From the NCBI RefSeq assembly GCF_015550595.1, contig NZ_JADNBB010000026.1, forward strand, positions 31,110 through 95,109: 64,000 nucleotides of DNA, given 5' to 3'. A model generated the notes under the pieces. That model made no database searches. It was not told where the DNA came from and was given only the letters and a program-made list of their open reading frames with translations. Both the position numbers and the translations under genes were made by a program. The number at the start of each line of letters is the position of its first letter. Position 1 is the stretch's first letter. The DNA comes from Parabacteroides goldsteinii (GTDB lineage: Bacteria; Bacteroidota; Bacteroidia; Bacteroidales; Tannerellaceae). Shown piece after piece: positions 52,385 through 60,670 of this stretch.

Positions 52385-53023
52385 TCACAATTTTATTTTT
52401 AGTAATGCCGGATTCCCGGAATAAATTCCTTTTCTTATTATATTTTTCCGAATCATACTTCCTGCAGCAAAAACACATCCATCGGTAATACTAATACCAT
52501 TTACCAAAACAGATTGACTACCCAGGAATACACCTTTCCCAACTGTACAATTACCGTTTACCATCGCACCGGTAGAAATATGGCAATAATCACCAATAAC
52601 AGCATCATGCTCTATGTTGGCAAAGGTATTGATAATGCATCCTGCACCTACATGTGCATCCGCATTAATCACAGCTTGGTGCATGACCACACTGCCTTCA
52701 CCTATCGATGCAAATCTTGAGACACGGGCTGTCGATGCCACTAATGTAGCAAAATGACCACCTGCACTTTTTATTCGTTCATGCAATTTTATCCGCAAAG
52801 AAGGATCTTTTATATGCCCGACAGTCACCACGAACAAATCGTCTTCCACATAATCGGATATATTATCATCCGTACCGATTACAGGATAGCCTAAAACAGT
52901 CGAACCGACCAACTCGGGTATATCCAATATACCTCCAATGGAGTATCCTGCACTTTCGGCGACATCAATCACAGACTTGCAATGTCCTCCACCTCCTACC
53001 AGTATGATTTTTTTATCGATCAT
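52385..53023 (-). CDS. Sugar N-acetyltransferase, LegH/NeuD/PglD-like
   Basis: A 212-residue acetyltransferase with an N-terminal nucleotide-sugar-binding half (IILVGGGGHCKSVIDVAESA) and a C-terminal left-handed beta-helix (HVGAGCIINTFANIEHDAVI; GDYCHISTGAMVNGNCTVGK; GVFLGSQSVLVNGI). The catalytic His is likely in NIEHDAVI. In the pathway it would acetylate the 4-amino group made by the aminotransferase. It is coupled by ATGA to the aminotransferase stop. Confidence 0.9.
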   Translation of the reverse strand: MIDKKIILVGGGGHCKSVIDVAESAGYSIGGILDIPELVGSTVLGYPVIGTDDNISDYVEDDLFVVTVGHIKDPSLRIKLHERIKSAGGHFATLVASTARVSRFASIGEGSVVMHQAVINADAHVGAGCIINTFANIEHDAVIGDYCHISTGAMVNGNCTVGKGVFLGSQSVLVNGISITDGCVFAAGSMIRKNIIRKGIYSGNPALLKIKL

Positions 53024-54159
53024 AAACGAACACTACTCGGAATATTTACAATACGTTCTTCGAACCAATAAGTATTAATCAAATCATCCGTTTCACAATT
53101 TTCAAACATTGGAAGTTTATTCATCAATCCCCAAACAGGACGTGTCATAACTCCGTTATCATTCGTGTACTCCAGGAATCGATCACGATCGGATTTATCA
53201 GGAAGTATAACAGCATTCAACCAATAATTGGAACAACTATCACCCGGCTCTGTAAAGAAATTCATCGATAAATCAGCAAAGAATCTTTTATATATCTCAG
53301 CTGTCTCACGTTTGTTTTCCACATAACGATTAATATTCTCCATCTGGGCACAACCTAATGCCGCATTTATATTTGGCATACGGTAGTTATAACCGATATG
53401 ATCATGTATGAACTCCCAACGATGGGGAACTTTAGCCTGTGTTGTCAGATGCTTCGCATACACTCCCAGTTCATGATCTCTGAACAAAAGTATACCACCA
53501 CCACCTGTCGTTATCGTCTTATTTCCATTAAAACTGATCACTCCTATTTTACCGAATGTGCCGGTATGTTGTCCTTTATAAAAACTACCGATACTTTCAG
53601 CGGCATCTTCCACCAACTCGATATTGTATCGATCACATACACGTACCAGTTCTGATATTTTAACCGGATGCCCGAACGTATGCATCGGTACACAAGCTTT
53701 TATTCGACGACCGGTTTTCTTATTATAACAAATACCGTTCTTCATTTCAGCAGAAGCCTGCAACCATTTCTCTAATTTTTCAGGCGACAATCCCATCGTA
53801 TCCTTATCTACATCGATAAAAACAGGATGTGCACCAATATAACTGATGGCATTAGCCGTTGCAACAAATGTCAAAGCCTGCGATATTACTTCATCGTCCC
53901 GCTCTACCCCAACCAGCAACAAGGCCATATGAAGCGCATTTGTTCCGCTTACGCAGACAACAGCTTTCGCTGTACCCGTATAATCGACAATCATTTCTTC
54001 GAAACGATCGACGAATTGACCTACACTGGATACGAATGTAGTTTCTATGCATTCATTCAGATACTTTTTCTCATTACCTATAAAGCACGGTGCATGAAGA
54101 GGAACCAGTTCATCTGTACCATACAACTTATGAATAAAATCAACTACCGACTTATACAT
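53020..54159 (-). CDS. PLP-dependent sugar aminotransferase, LegC-like
   Basis: A 379-residue DegT/DnrJ/EryC1 aminotransferase. Features are VGQFVDRFEEMIVDYTGTAK, VVCVSGTNALHMALLLVGVE, FVATANAISYIGAHPVFIDV, LVEDAAESIGSFYKGQHTG and the PLP-lysine loop ISFNGNKTITTGGGG. LegC transfers an amino group to C4 of the 4-keto-6-deoxy sugar nucleotide. It overlaps the dehydratase stop by 8 bp and lies between the dehydratase and acetyltransferase. Confidence 0.92.
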   Translation of the reverse strand: MYKSVVDFIHKLYGTDELVPLHAPCFIGNEKKYLNECIETTFVSSVGQFVDRFEEMIVDYTGTAKAVVCVSGTNALHMALLLVGVERDDEVISQALTFVATANAISYIGAHPVFIDVDKDTMGLSPEKLEKWLQASAEMKNGICYNKKTGRRIKACVPMHTFGHPVKISELVRVCDRYNIELVEDAAESIGSFYKGQHTGTFGKIGVISFNGNKTITTGGGGILLFRDHELGVYAKHLTTQAKVPHRWEFIHDHIGYNYRMPNINAALGCAQMENINRYVENKRETAEIYKRFFADLSMNFFTEPGDSCSNYWLNAVILPDKSDRDRFLEYTNDNGVMTRPVWGLMNKLPMFENCETDDLINTYWFEERIVNIPSSVRL

Positions 54160-55129
54160 TATACATATCAGCTTTATACTTCTTCAAATTATCTTTATCC
54201 AAAAACCAGTTGATTGTCTCTTTCAATCCCTCCTCCAATGAATAAGAAGGAACAAAACCGGTTAATGATTTAATCTTTGTGTTATCTCCCCATAAACGGA
54301 ATACTTCCGAGTTTTTAGGACGAATCCGGGCTTCATCTTCAATGAACCTGACATCCGAGTTCATAAGCCGAGCTATCGTATTCAGTGTGTCGCGCATAGA
54401 GATTTCGAAGTTACTACAAATATTGACCTCTTGCCCTATCGCTGCTTCACATTTTGAAAGCTCAATAAATCCCTTACATGTATCTTTGACAAAATTAAAA
54501 TCACGTGTAGGAGTCAAATCACCCAGTTTGATTTCTTTTTTACCATTCGCTATTTGAGTAATAATTGTCGGAATTATAGCCCGTGCCGATTGACGCGGTC
54601 CATAAGTATTAAAAGGTCTTACCAACACGATCGGCAATTCAAATGTATTATAAAAGCTCATGGCTATTGCATCTGCACCAATCTTTGTAGCAGAATAGGG
54701 AGACTGAGGTTGTTTCGGATGTTTCTCATCGATTGGCACATATTGAGCAGTACCATACACTTCCGAAGTAGATGTAATAAGAACTCTTTCCACTCCGTTT
54801 TCCTTAGCTGCCTGACATATATTTAAAGTACCCTTGATATTTGTATCGACGTAACTATCCGGTGCTACATAAGAATAAGGAATAGCAATCAAAGCAGCCA
54901 GATGAAATATCTGTTCGACATCCTTAGTCATATGTTTACAAAAATAAGGATCGCGAATGTCTCCTGTTACAACTTCTAAATTAGGATGTTTTACATCATT
55001 CAACCACCCCCAATCATTAAAAGAATTATAATAAGAGAGTGCTTTAACCTGATATCCCTGTTCCAACAACATCTCAGTTAAATGAGAACCGATAAATCCA
55101 TCGGCGCCTGTAACCAATACTCTTTTCAT
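54152..55129 (-). CDS. Nucleotide-sugar 4,6-dehydratase, LegB-like
   Basis: A 325-residue extended SDR enzyme with VLVTGADGFIGSHLTEMLLE (cofactor), TSTSEVYGTAQYVPIDEKHP, the catalytic PYSATKIGADAIAM, and RPFNTYGPRQSARAIIPTII. The family removes water from C5-C6 to yield a 4-keto-6-deoxy sugar. In Campylobacter, LegB acts on GDP-GlcNAc. It begins 4 bp after the Wzz-like stop and heads the sugar-synthesis part of the operon. Confidence 0.9.
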   Translation of the reverse strand: MKRVLVTGADGFIGSHLTEMLLEQGYQVKALSYYNSFNDWGWLNDVKHPNLEVVTGDIRDPYFCKHMTKDVEQIFHLAALIAIPYSYVAPDSYVDTNIKGTLNICQAAKENGVERVLITSTSEVYGTAQYVPIDEKHPKQPQSPYSATKIGADAIAMSFYNTFELPIVLVRPFNTYGPRQSARAIIPTIITQIANGKKEIKLGDLTPTRDFNFVKDTCKGFIELSKCEAAIGQEVNICSNFEISMRDTLNTIARLMNSDVRFIEDEARIRPKNSEVFRLWGDNTKIKSLTGFVPSYSLEEGLKETINWFLDKDNLKKYKADMYNV

Positions 55130-55133
55130 TATC

Positions 55134-56747
55134 TTACTTTGTTTCTTTAAATTCTTTCTTCAATGCCAGAAACTGCTCTTTACCAAACAGATAGCCTATA
55201 GGCACCAACAATGTAAAAAGTAACATACCGAAAGCTGCGTATAATTTACGCGGTCCGATAGGACGTTGTTTTACATAAGGAGTTTCTATCACACGTGCAC
55301 GTTCTTTTTTCTCTCCGATGGATAAAGCCAGGTCTTCTCTCTTTTGTAAAAGTATTAAATAAACGGCCTGGAATATCTCCTGCTGACGTTTATAATCAAC
55401 ATATTCTCTTTCTATAGAAGGAACTGCCCCCATCTTGTCCATCAGCTGTTTCTCTTTGCTAGTCAGATCATCCAAAGTCATTTTTACACCTTTCTTTGCA
55501 TTCTCGATAGACAGATAAACACTTTCTCTTAATTGATCTACCTGCTTGTTAACCTGATCAATCAAAGGGTTATTCCCCTTCGTACTCTGCAAAATCTTAG
55601 CTCGTTCGAGTAAAGCTTCATTATAAGTCGATATCGGACTGGACTTTTCGCCATCGCTGATCGACAATAAAGCAGGAATCAGGTTATAACGATTCTGTGG
55701 GTCTTTAATATAGCTATCAAGTAACTCTACCACACGCATCTGGGCTTCCAGCTCTATAATTTTAACCTGAAGATCTTTTACTTGCTCTACATAGAATTGG
55801 ACATCATATTCTATGTCCGTCATTTTATTTTGTATCTTATAACGTTCTATTTGCATTTCAACCTTGCTAAGGTCATTCATTACGCATTGAATACGTCCAT
55901 CTAAAAATGCAATAGATTTTTCACTTTCATGACGTTTAACAGAATCTTCCTGATAATTATAAATATCAATCAATTTATTAAGCATGTCCAACCCTCTGCG
56001 TCTCTCATAATCCGTATAAGAGATTTCTATTACATTCGCATTCTTTGAATAGTCTTCAAACGATAATTCATCGGATAAAGTTTCTGCCGTCCAACCGGCA
56101 GGAGCAACCTCTATATCCATGGACAATGGTTTTACAACATCTCCTGCATAAGATAATGTAAAATTACCACCATCCAATTCTATATTTGCAGGTAATGATT
56201 CGAAATTCAAACGGATTTTATCTTCGCTTTCAGGTGACTCGATCTTCACCGAAACCCGTCCGTCTTTCTTTATATTAACGTCAAATGTGTATGTTCCATT
56301 CAATTTTGATAATATTGCATTATCCGGAACTAAGCGAAGAGGTATATCCTCATACATTTTATATTGGTAAGCATAGGGCTTATAATAAGACACATTCAAT
56401 CCCAGTGCCAAAACCATTTCTTTTAAAGTTGAAATAGAAGTCAATTTGGCCATTTCATCATCCAAATTGACACTACCACCGCTAATACCACCCAAACCGA
56501 AAGATTTCATCAATCCGGTTGCTTCTCCTACATTAAATCCGGAGCCTGCATTACTCTTGTCTTCCAATAGCTGTATTTTCGCCATTAACTCATAGGTCTT
56601 TGGCGTAAAGATGAGATATAGCAATGCCGGTATAAAAGAAATAATCCCTGCTATTACAAACAACTTCCAATGCCGCACATAAGAAATAATGATTTTCTTT
56701 AAACTAATTGTTTCTTTATCAGGCTGAATAGACTCCATATTTTTCAT
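55134..56747 (-). CDS. Wzz/GumC-type chain-length determinant (polysaccharide co-polymerase)
   Basis: A 537-residue inner-membrane protein with one span near the N-terminus (about 30-52) and one near the C-terminus (about 505-525), enclosing a large periplasmic part with coiled coils (for example KVEMQIERYKIQNKMTDIEY) and the GNVR-like segment EREYVDYKRQQEIFQAVYLI. It lacks a fused tyrosine kinase. It controls polymer length and bridges to the Wza channel. It begins 5 bp after the wza-like stop. Confidence 0.9.
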   Translation of the reverse strand: MKNMESIQPDKETISLKKIIISYVRHWKLFVIAGIISFIPALLYLIFTPKTYELMAKIQLLEDKSNAGSGFNVGEATGLMKSFGLGGISGGSVNLDDEMAKLTSISTLKEMVLALGLNVSYYKPYAYQYKMYEDIPLRLVPDNAILSKLNGTYTFDVNIKKDGRVSVKIESPESEDKIRLNFESLPANIELDGGNFTLSYAGDVVKPLSMDIEVAPAGWTAETLSDELSFEDYSKNANVIEISYTDYERRRGLDMLNKLIDIYNYQEDSVKRHESEKSIAFLDGRIQCVMNDLSKVEMQIERYKIQNKMTDIEYDVQFYVEQVKDLQVKIIELEAQMRVVELLDSYIKDPQNRYNLIPALLSISDGEKSSPISTYNEALLERAKILQSTKGNNPLIDQVNKQVDQLRESVYLSIENAKKGVKMTLDDLTSKEKQLMDKMGAVPSIEREYVDYKRQQEIFQAVYLILLQKREDLALSIGEKKERARVIETPYVKQRPIGPRKLYAAFGMLLFTLLVPIGYLFGKEQFLALKKEFKETK

Positions 56748-56752
56748 TTTTA

Positions 56753-57550
56753 TTATTTGGCAATTGCTACTATCACACTCGTTACAATTGATACAGTAGT
56801 CATTATAGTCGTTAACAAAGACATTGTGAACTGTCTGTCTGAACTTGTACGGGTACGTTGTTTATTCTTTATCGGTTCTACATATACAACATCGTTTTGT
56901 TTCAAATAAAAACCGGGAGATGCAAATGCAGCCGGATCTGTCAAATCTATGCGAATTATATCTTTCTGACCTTCATTTTCACGTATTACCAAAACATTAT
57001 TTCGATTCGCTGTAATTGGTAAATCACCAGCCATACCCAAAGCATCTAAAATAGTCATTCTATCATTTTTTATCGAAAATGGCCCTGGTCTGTTTACCTC
57101 TCCCATAACAGTTACTTTAAAATTCAGGATTTGTACATTTACCAGAGGTTTCTCAACATATTTAGATATCATCTCTTCCATTTTTTCTGCTAACTGTAAA
57201 CGGGTCAGACCTGCCACGTAAATCTTACCTAATACCGGAAAATTGATATATCCATCACGATCAACCAAATAAGTATATAAAGATTGGGAACCCATAACAG
57301 GTTGTTCTCCTTCTGAAGAGTAAGCAAAAGCAGGGGGATTAAACGGTGTTACAGATGCGGGGTCCCAAGCTGTAACAGTAATAGATAATAAATCATCATA
57401 GGTTATACCTGTTATATATTTCTGACTCATATTCGCCAACTGCTCTGTTGATAATGAGTCAATGCCTTGAAAATAAACAACATCTTTCGGCGTAGAACAG
57501 GCACACATCAAGCCACAAAAGAATGCAAATAAATAATACTTCAACTTCAT
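56753..57550 (-). CDS. Wza-like polysaccharide export lipoprotein
   Basis: A 265-residue outer-membrane export protein. The lipoprotein signal ends CGLMCACSTPKDVVYFQG (lipid Cys about residue 18). The Poly_export domain is seen in YDDLLSITVTAWDPASVTPF and LVDRDGYINFPVLGKIYVAG, and the SLBB domain in NFKVTVMGEVNRPGPFSIKN, with a C-terminal membrane segment (SLLTTIMTTVSIVTSVIVAI) as in Bacteroidetes Wza. It is the first gene of the thirteen-gene minus-strand operon. Confidence 0.92.
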   Translation of the reverse strand: MKLKYYLFAFFCGLMCACSTPKDVVYFQGIDSLSTEQLANMSQKYITGITYDDLLSITVTAWDPASVTPFNPPAFAYSSEGEQPVMGSQSLYTYLVDRDGYINFPVLGKIYVAGLTRLQLAEKMEEMISKYVEKPLVNVQILNFKVTVMGEVNRPGPFSIKNDRMTILDALGMAGDLPITANRNNVLVIRENEGQKDIIRIDLTDPAAFASPGFYLKQNDVVYVEPIKNKQRTRTSSDRQFTMSLLTTIMTTVSIVTSVIVAIAK

Positions 57551-57586
57551 TCTAATTTACTTATTATATTTCGATTCTAAAAATTG

Positions 57587-57594
57587 CAAAGATA
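57587..57594 (-). promoter_or_regulatory. TAnnTTTG -7 element for the wza-leg operon
   Basis: Reads TATCTTTG on the minus strand, 36 bp before the wza-like ATG. I found no invertible-repeat pair around it and no upxY/upxZ-type gene upstream, so no phase variation is evident. Confidence 0.6.
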
Positions 57595-57800
57595 CAATTT
57601 TCATAGCAACCTTTTGCTACAGGTAGCTTATAAAAACTATTACATTTATAACGATGTAATATATCAGATATTGCTGCTTCACCTATAAAAAACTCAACAT
57701 ATTTTAGAATTTCTCCACAAAATATAAATCATAATAGTAATACATAACCAAGTTTTGCACGAGACAGATTGAAAGAATAGGATATTATTTCTTTTTCAAG

Positions 57801-57808
57801 TACTTTTG
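57801..57808 (+). promoter_or_regulatory. TAnnTTTG -7 element for the S1-domain gene
   Basis: TACTTTTG, 20 bp before the ATG at 57829. Confidence 0.6.
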
Positions 57809-57828
57809 TACAAAAATATACTAGATTT

Positions 57829-58683
57829 ATGCTTGAAGTAGGAAAATACAACACACTCAAAATAGTCAAAGACCTGGATTTTGGAGTTTATCTGGATGGC
57901 GGCAATGGAAAAGAGATCCTTCTCCCCGCTCGTTATGTTCCTAAAAACGTAAAACCGGGAGATGAAGTGGAAGTCTTTATCTATCATGATAATGAAGGTA
58001 GACTCATAGCCACTACAGCCCATCCGCTGGCAACAGTCGGTGAATTTAAGTTTATGGAAGTCAAATCGGTCAATAACACAGGAGCGTTTCTGGAATGGGG
58101 CTTGATGAAAGATTTGCTCGTACCTTTCAAGGAACAGAAAATGCCGATGCGGGAAGGCAAATGGTATCTGGTGTATGTTCATATTGACCATATTACAGGA
58201 CGCATTGTCGCTTCTGCCCGTATTGATAAGTATTTGGACAATGTGATGCCCGAATATACTCCCAATCAGGAAGTCGACTTGTTAGTAGCCGATGAAACAG
58301 AGATCGGCTATAAAGTTATCATCAATAACCTTCATTGGGGACTGGTTTATTATAATGAAGTCTTCCGCCGCCTGGAAAAGGGGGAGGCAATTAAAGGTTA
58401 TATCAAAGAAGTCAGAGAAGATGAGAAAATAGATGTAAGCCTCACTCCGCTGGGATATTTGAAAATAGAAGGATTAGCCGGTACTATTCTCGAATCCTTA
58501 AAAAGCCAGGGAGGATTTATTGCAGTACATGATAAAAGTGATCCGGAGATCATTCAATCGCTTTTTCAATGTAGCAAAAAAAGCTTCAAACAAGCAATCG
58601 GAACTCTTTATAAACAACATCTTATCACATTGGAAGATGGTGGTATAAGTTTAGTAAAAAATCAGGATCACACATCGGAATAA
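57829..58683 (+). CDS. CvfB-like S1-domain RNA-binding protein
   Basis: A 284-residue protein with tandem S1-like OB folds: residues about 1-60 (VGKYNTLKIVKDLDFGVYLD), about 65-130 (VKSVNNTGAFLEWGLMKDLL), about 145-210 (VIINNLHWGLVYYNEVFRRL), and a C-terminal winged-helix part (IIQSLFQCSKKSFKQAIGTL). This is the CvfB/YitL layout, an RNA-binding family linked to post-transcriptional control of virulence genes in Gram-positives. The role in Bacteroidales is unknown. It stands alone and ends at a bidirectional terminator shared with lepA. Confidence 0.9.
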   Translation: MLEVGKYNTLKIVKDLDFGVYLDGGNGKEILLPARYVPKNVKPGDEVEVFIYHDNEGRLIATTAHPLATVGEFKFMEVKSVNNTGAFLEWGLMKDLLVPFKEQKMPMREGKWYLVYVHIDHITGRIVASARIDKYLDNVMPEYTPNQEVDLLVADETEIGYKVIINNLHWGLVYYNEVFRRLEKGEAIKGYIKEVREDEKIDVSLTPLGYLKIEGLAGTILESLKSQGGFIAVHDKSDPEIIQSLFQCSKKSFKQAIGTLYKQHLITLEDGGISLVKNQDHTSE

Positions 58684-58707
58684 CACAGTATAATATTAAA
58701 TACCGAC

Positions 58708-58747
58708 AAAAAGGTGACGCCGTTTACTTGGTACGACGTCACCTTTT
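58708..58747. terminator. Bidirectional terminator between the S1-domain gene and lepA
   Basis: An A-rich left flank, AAAAGGTGACG, pairs with CGTCACCTTTT, giving an A/T-flanked stem of 11 bp. It can serve both convergent genes. Confidence 0.8.
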
Positions 58748-58798
58748 ATACATTGATTATTAATAGCTTTGTTATATATATCTTTTTTGAAGCTGTTT

Positions 58799-60586
58799 TT
58801 AGTCTAACTTTAATACAGCCAGGAATGCCTTCTGCGGAACTTCTACTGTTCCGATCTGTTTCATTCGCTTCTTACCTTCCTTCTGTTTTTCCAACAGTTT
58901 ACGTTTACGTGAAATATCACCACCATAACATTTTGCCGTTACATCCTTACGGACAGCTTTAATTGTTTCGCGAGCGATAATCTTTGCACCAATAGCTGCC
59001 TGAATGGCAATATCGAACTGCTGCCGGGGAATAAGTTCTTTCAGCTTCTCACACATACGACGGCCAAATGTTACACTATTATCCACATGTGTCAAGGTAG
59101 ACAAGGCATCGACTGGCTCTCCGTTCAACAAGATATCCAACTTAACCAGCTTACTCGGACGAAAGTCATGAATATGATAATCAAAAGAAGCATACCCCTT
59201 AGAAATACTTTTGAGCTTGTCGTAAAAGTCAATCACGATTTCACCTAAAGGCATGTCATAATGGATCTCTACACGATCACCTGAAATATATTCCTGCTTT
59301 AACAAAATACCACGCTTACCCAGACAAAGTGTCATGATCGGGCCAATAAAAGTCGTATTAGTTATGACAGAAGCACGAATATATGGCTCATCGATATGAT
59401 CGATTAACGTAGGTTCCGGCAAACCGCTTGGATTATGTACCTCCATGCAATTCCCTTTTTTATCATATACTTTATACGATACGTTCGGTACTGTTGTAAT
59501 CACATCCATATTGAACTCACGATCCAAACGTTCCTGAACAATCTCCATATGTAACAATCCGAGGAAGCCGCAACGAAAACCAAATCCCAAGGCTGCTGAA
59601 CTTTCCGGCTGGAATGTCAAAGAGGCATCATTCAATTGCAGTTTTTCCAACGATGCACGCAAGTTCTCAAAATCTTCACTGTCTATCGGATAAACACCGG
59701 CAAACACCATCGGTTTCACTTCTTCAAAACCAGCAATGGCCTCTTTTGCGGGACGAGCTACATGAGTGATCGTATCCCCCACCCGTACCTCACGGGAAGT
59801 CTTAATACCAGATATTATATAACCTACATCGCCGGTTCGAATCTCGCTACGAGGAGACATAGCCAATTTCAATATACCAACTTCATCAGCATCATATTCC
59901 TTACCTGTCGCAATGAATTTCACATGATCCCCTTTACGAATCACCCCATTCACCACTTTGAAATAAGCAATAATACCTCGAAAAGAGTTAAATACCGAAT
60001 CGAAGATCAAGCATTGGAGCGGTGCTTCCGGATCTCCTTGTGGAGCAGGAACCTTATCTATGATGGCATCAAGAATCTGATATACACCTTCCCCCGTTTT
60101 GCCACTTGCACGGATTATATCTTCCCGTGAACAACCCAACAACTCGACAATCTGATCCTCTACTTCATCCGGCATAGCACTCGGAAGATCTATTTTATTC
60201 ATGACAGGAATTATTTCCAAGTCATTCTCGATTGCCATATACAAGTTAGAAATCGTCTGCGCCTGGATTCCCTGGGCAGCATCGATAATAAGCAAAGCCC
60301 CTTCGCATGCTGCAATAGAACGGGAAACTTCATACGAAAAGTCTACGTGTCCAGGAGTATCGATCAGGTTCAAGGTATACTCTTCACCTTTATAATTATA
60401 CTTCATCTGAATGGCATGACTCTTGATCGTAATACCTCGTTCACGTTCCAGATCCATATCATCCAGAACCTGCGCTTGTAAGTCTTTGCCTTCGACTGTC
60501 TTGGTATACTCAAGCAAACGGTCGGCCAAAGTACTCTTACCATGGTCAATATGAGCAATAATACAGAAATTGCGGATATTCTTCAT
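58799..60586 (-). CDS. lepA: Elongation factor 4 (back-translocating GTPase LepA)
   Basis: A 595-residue translational GTPase that remodels stalled ribosomes. GTPase motifs are [16 protein letters not shown] (G1), [11 protein letters not shown] (G3) and NKIDLPSA (G4). LepA-specific features are [20 protein letters not shown] and the C-terminal domain ending [10 protein letters not shown] with [20 protein letters not shown]. Length is standard. It is preceded by its own TATCTTTG element at 60609-60616 (minus). Confidence 0.98.
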   Translation of the reverse strand: MKNIRNFCIIAHIDHGKSTLADRLLEYTKTVEGKDLQAQVLDDMDLERERGITIKSHAIQMKYNYKGEEYTLNLIDTPGHVDFSYEVSRSIAACEGALLIIDAAQGIQAQTISNLYMAIENDLEIIPVMNKIDLPSAMPDEVEDQIVELLGCSREDIIRASGKTGEGVYQILDAIIDKVPAPQGDPEAPLQCLIFDSVFNSFRGIIAYFKVVNGVIRKGDHVKFIATGKEYDADEVGILKLAMSPRSEIRTGDVGYIISGIKTSREVRVGDTITHVARPAKEAIAGFEEVKPMVFAGVYPIDSEDFENLRASLEKLQLNDASLTFQPESSAALGFGFRCGFLGLLHMEIVQERLDREFNMDVITTVPNVSYKVYDKKGNCMEVHNPSGLPEPTLIDHIDEPYIRASVITNTTFIGPIMTLCLGKRGILLKQEYISGDRVEIHYDMPLGEIVIDFYDKLKSISKGYASFDYHIHDFRPSKLVKLDILLNGEPVDALSTLTHVDNSVTFGRRMCEKLKELIPRQQFDIAIQAAIGAKIIARETIKAVRKDVTAKCYGGDISRKRKLLEKQKEGKKRMKQIGTVEVPQKAFLAVLKLD

Positions 60587-60608
60587 CTGCTAATTTATTT
60601 TAGGTGTG

Positions 60609-60616
60609 CAAAGATA
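60609..60616 (-). promoter_or_regulatory. TAnnTTTG -7 element for lepA
   Basis: Reads TATCTTTG on the minus strand, 22 bp before the lepA ATG at 60586. Confidence 0.6.
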
Positions 60617-60637
60617 GGAAATTTAGGCTGAAATCTA

Positions 60638-60645
60638 TACTTTTG
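60638..60645 (+). promoter_or_regulatory. TAnnTTTG -7 element for the TPR-protein gene
   Basis: TACTTTTG, 25 bp before the ATG at 60671. It is divergent from the lepA element only 21 bp away. Confidence 0.6.
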
Positions 60646-60670
60646 GCATACCATTTGTTGTTAATATTAT

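Noticed and set aside
57639..57660. ATTACAT/ATGTAAT inverted repeat upstream of the wza-like gene as an invertible-promoter site
   Set aside because: The arms are only 7 bp around an 8-bp centre, far too close to flip a promoter, and no second pair was found.
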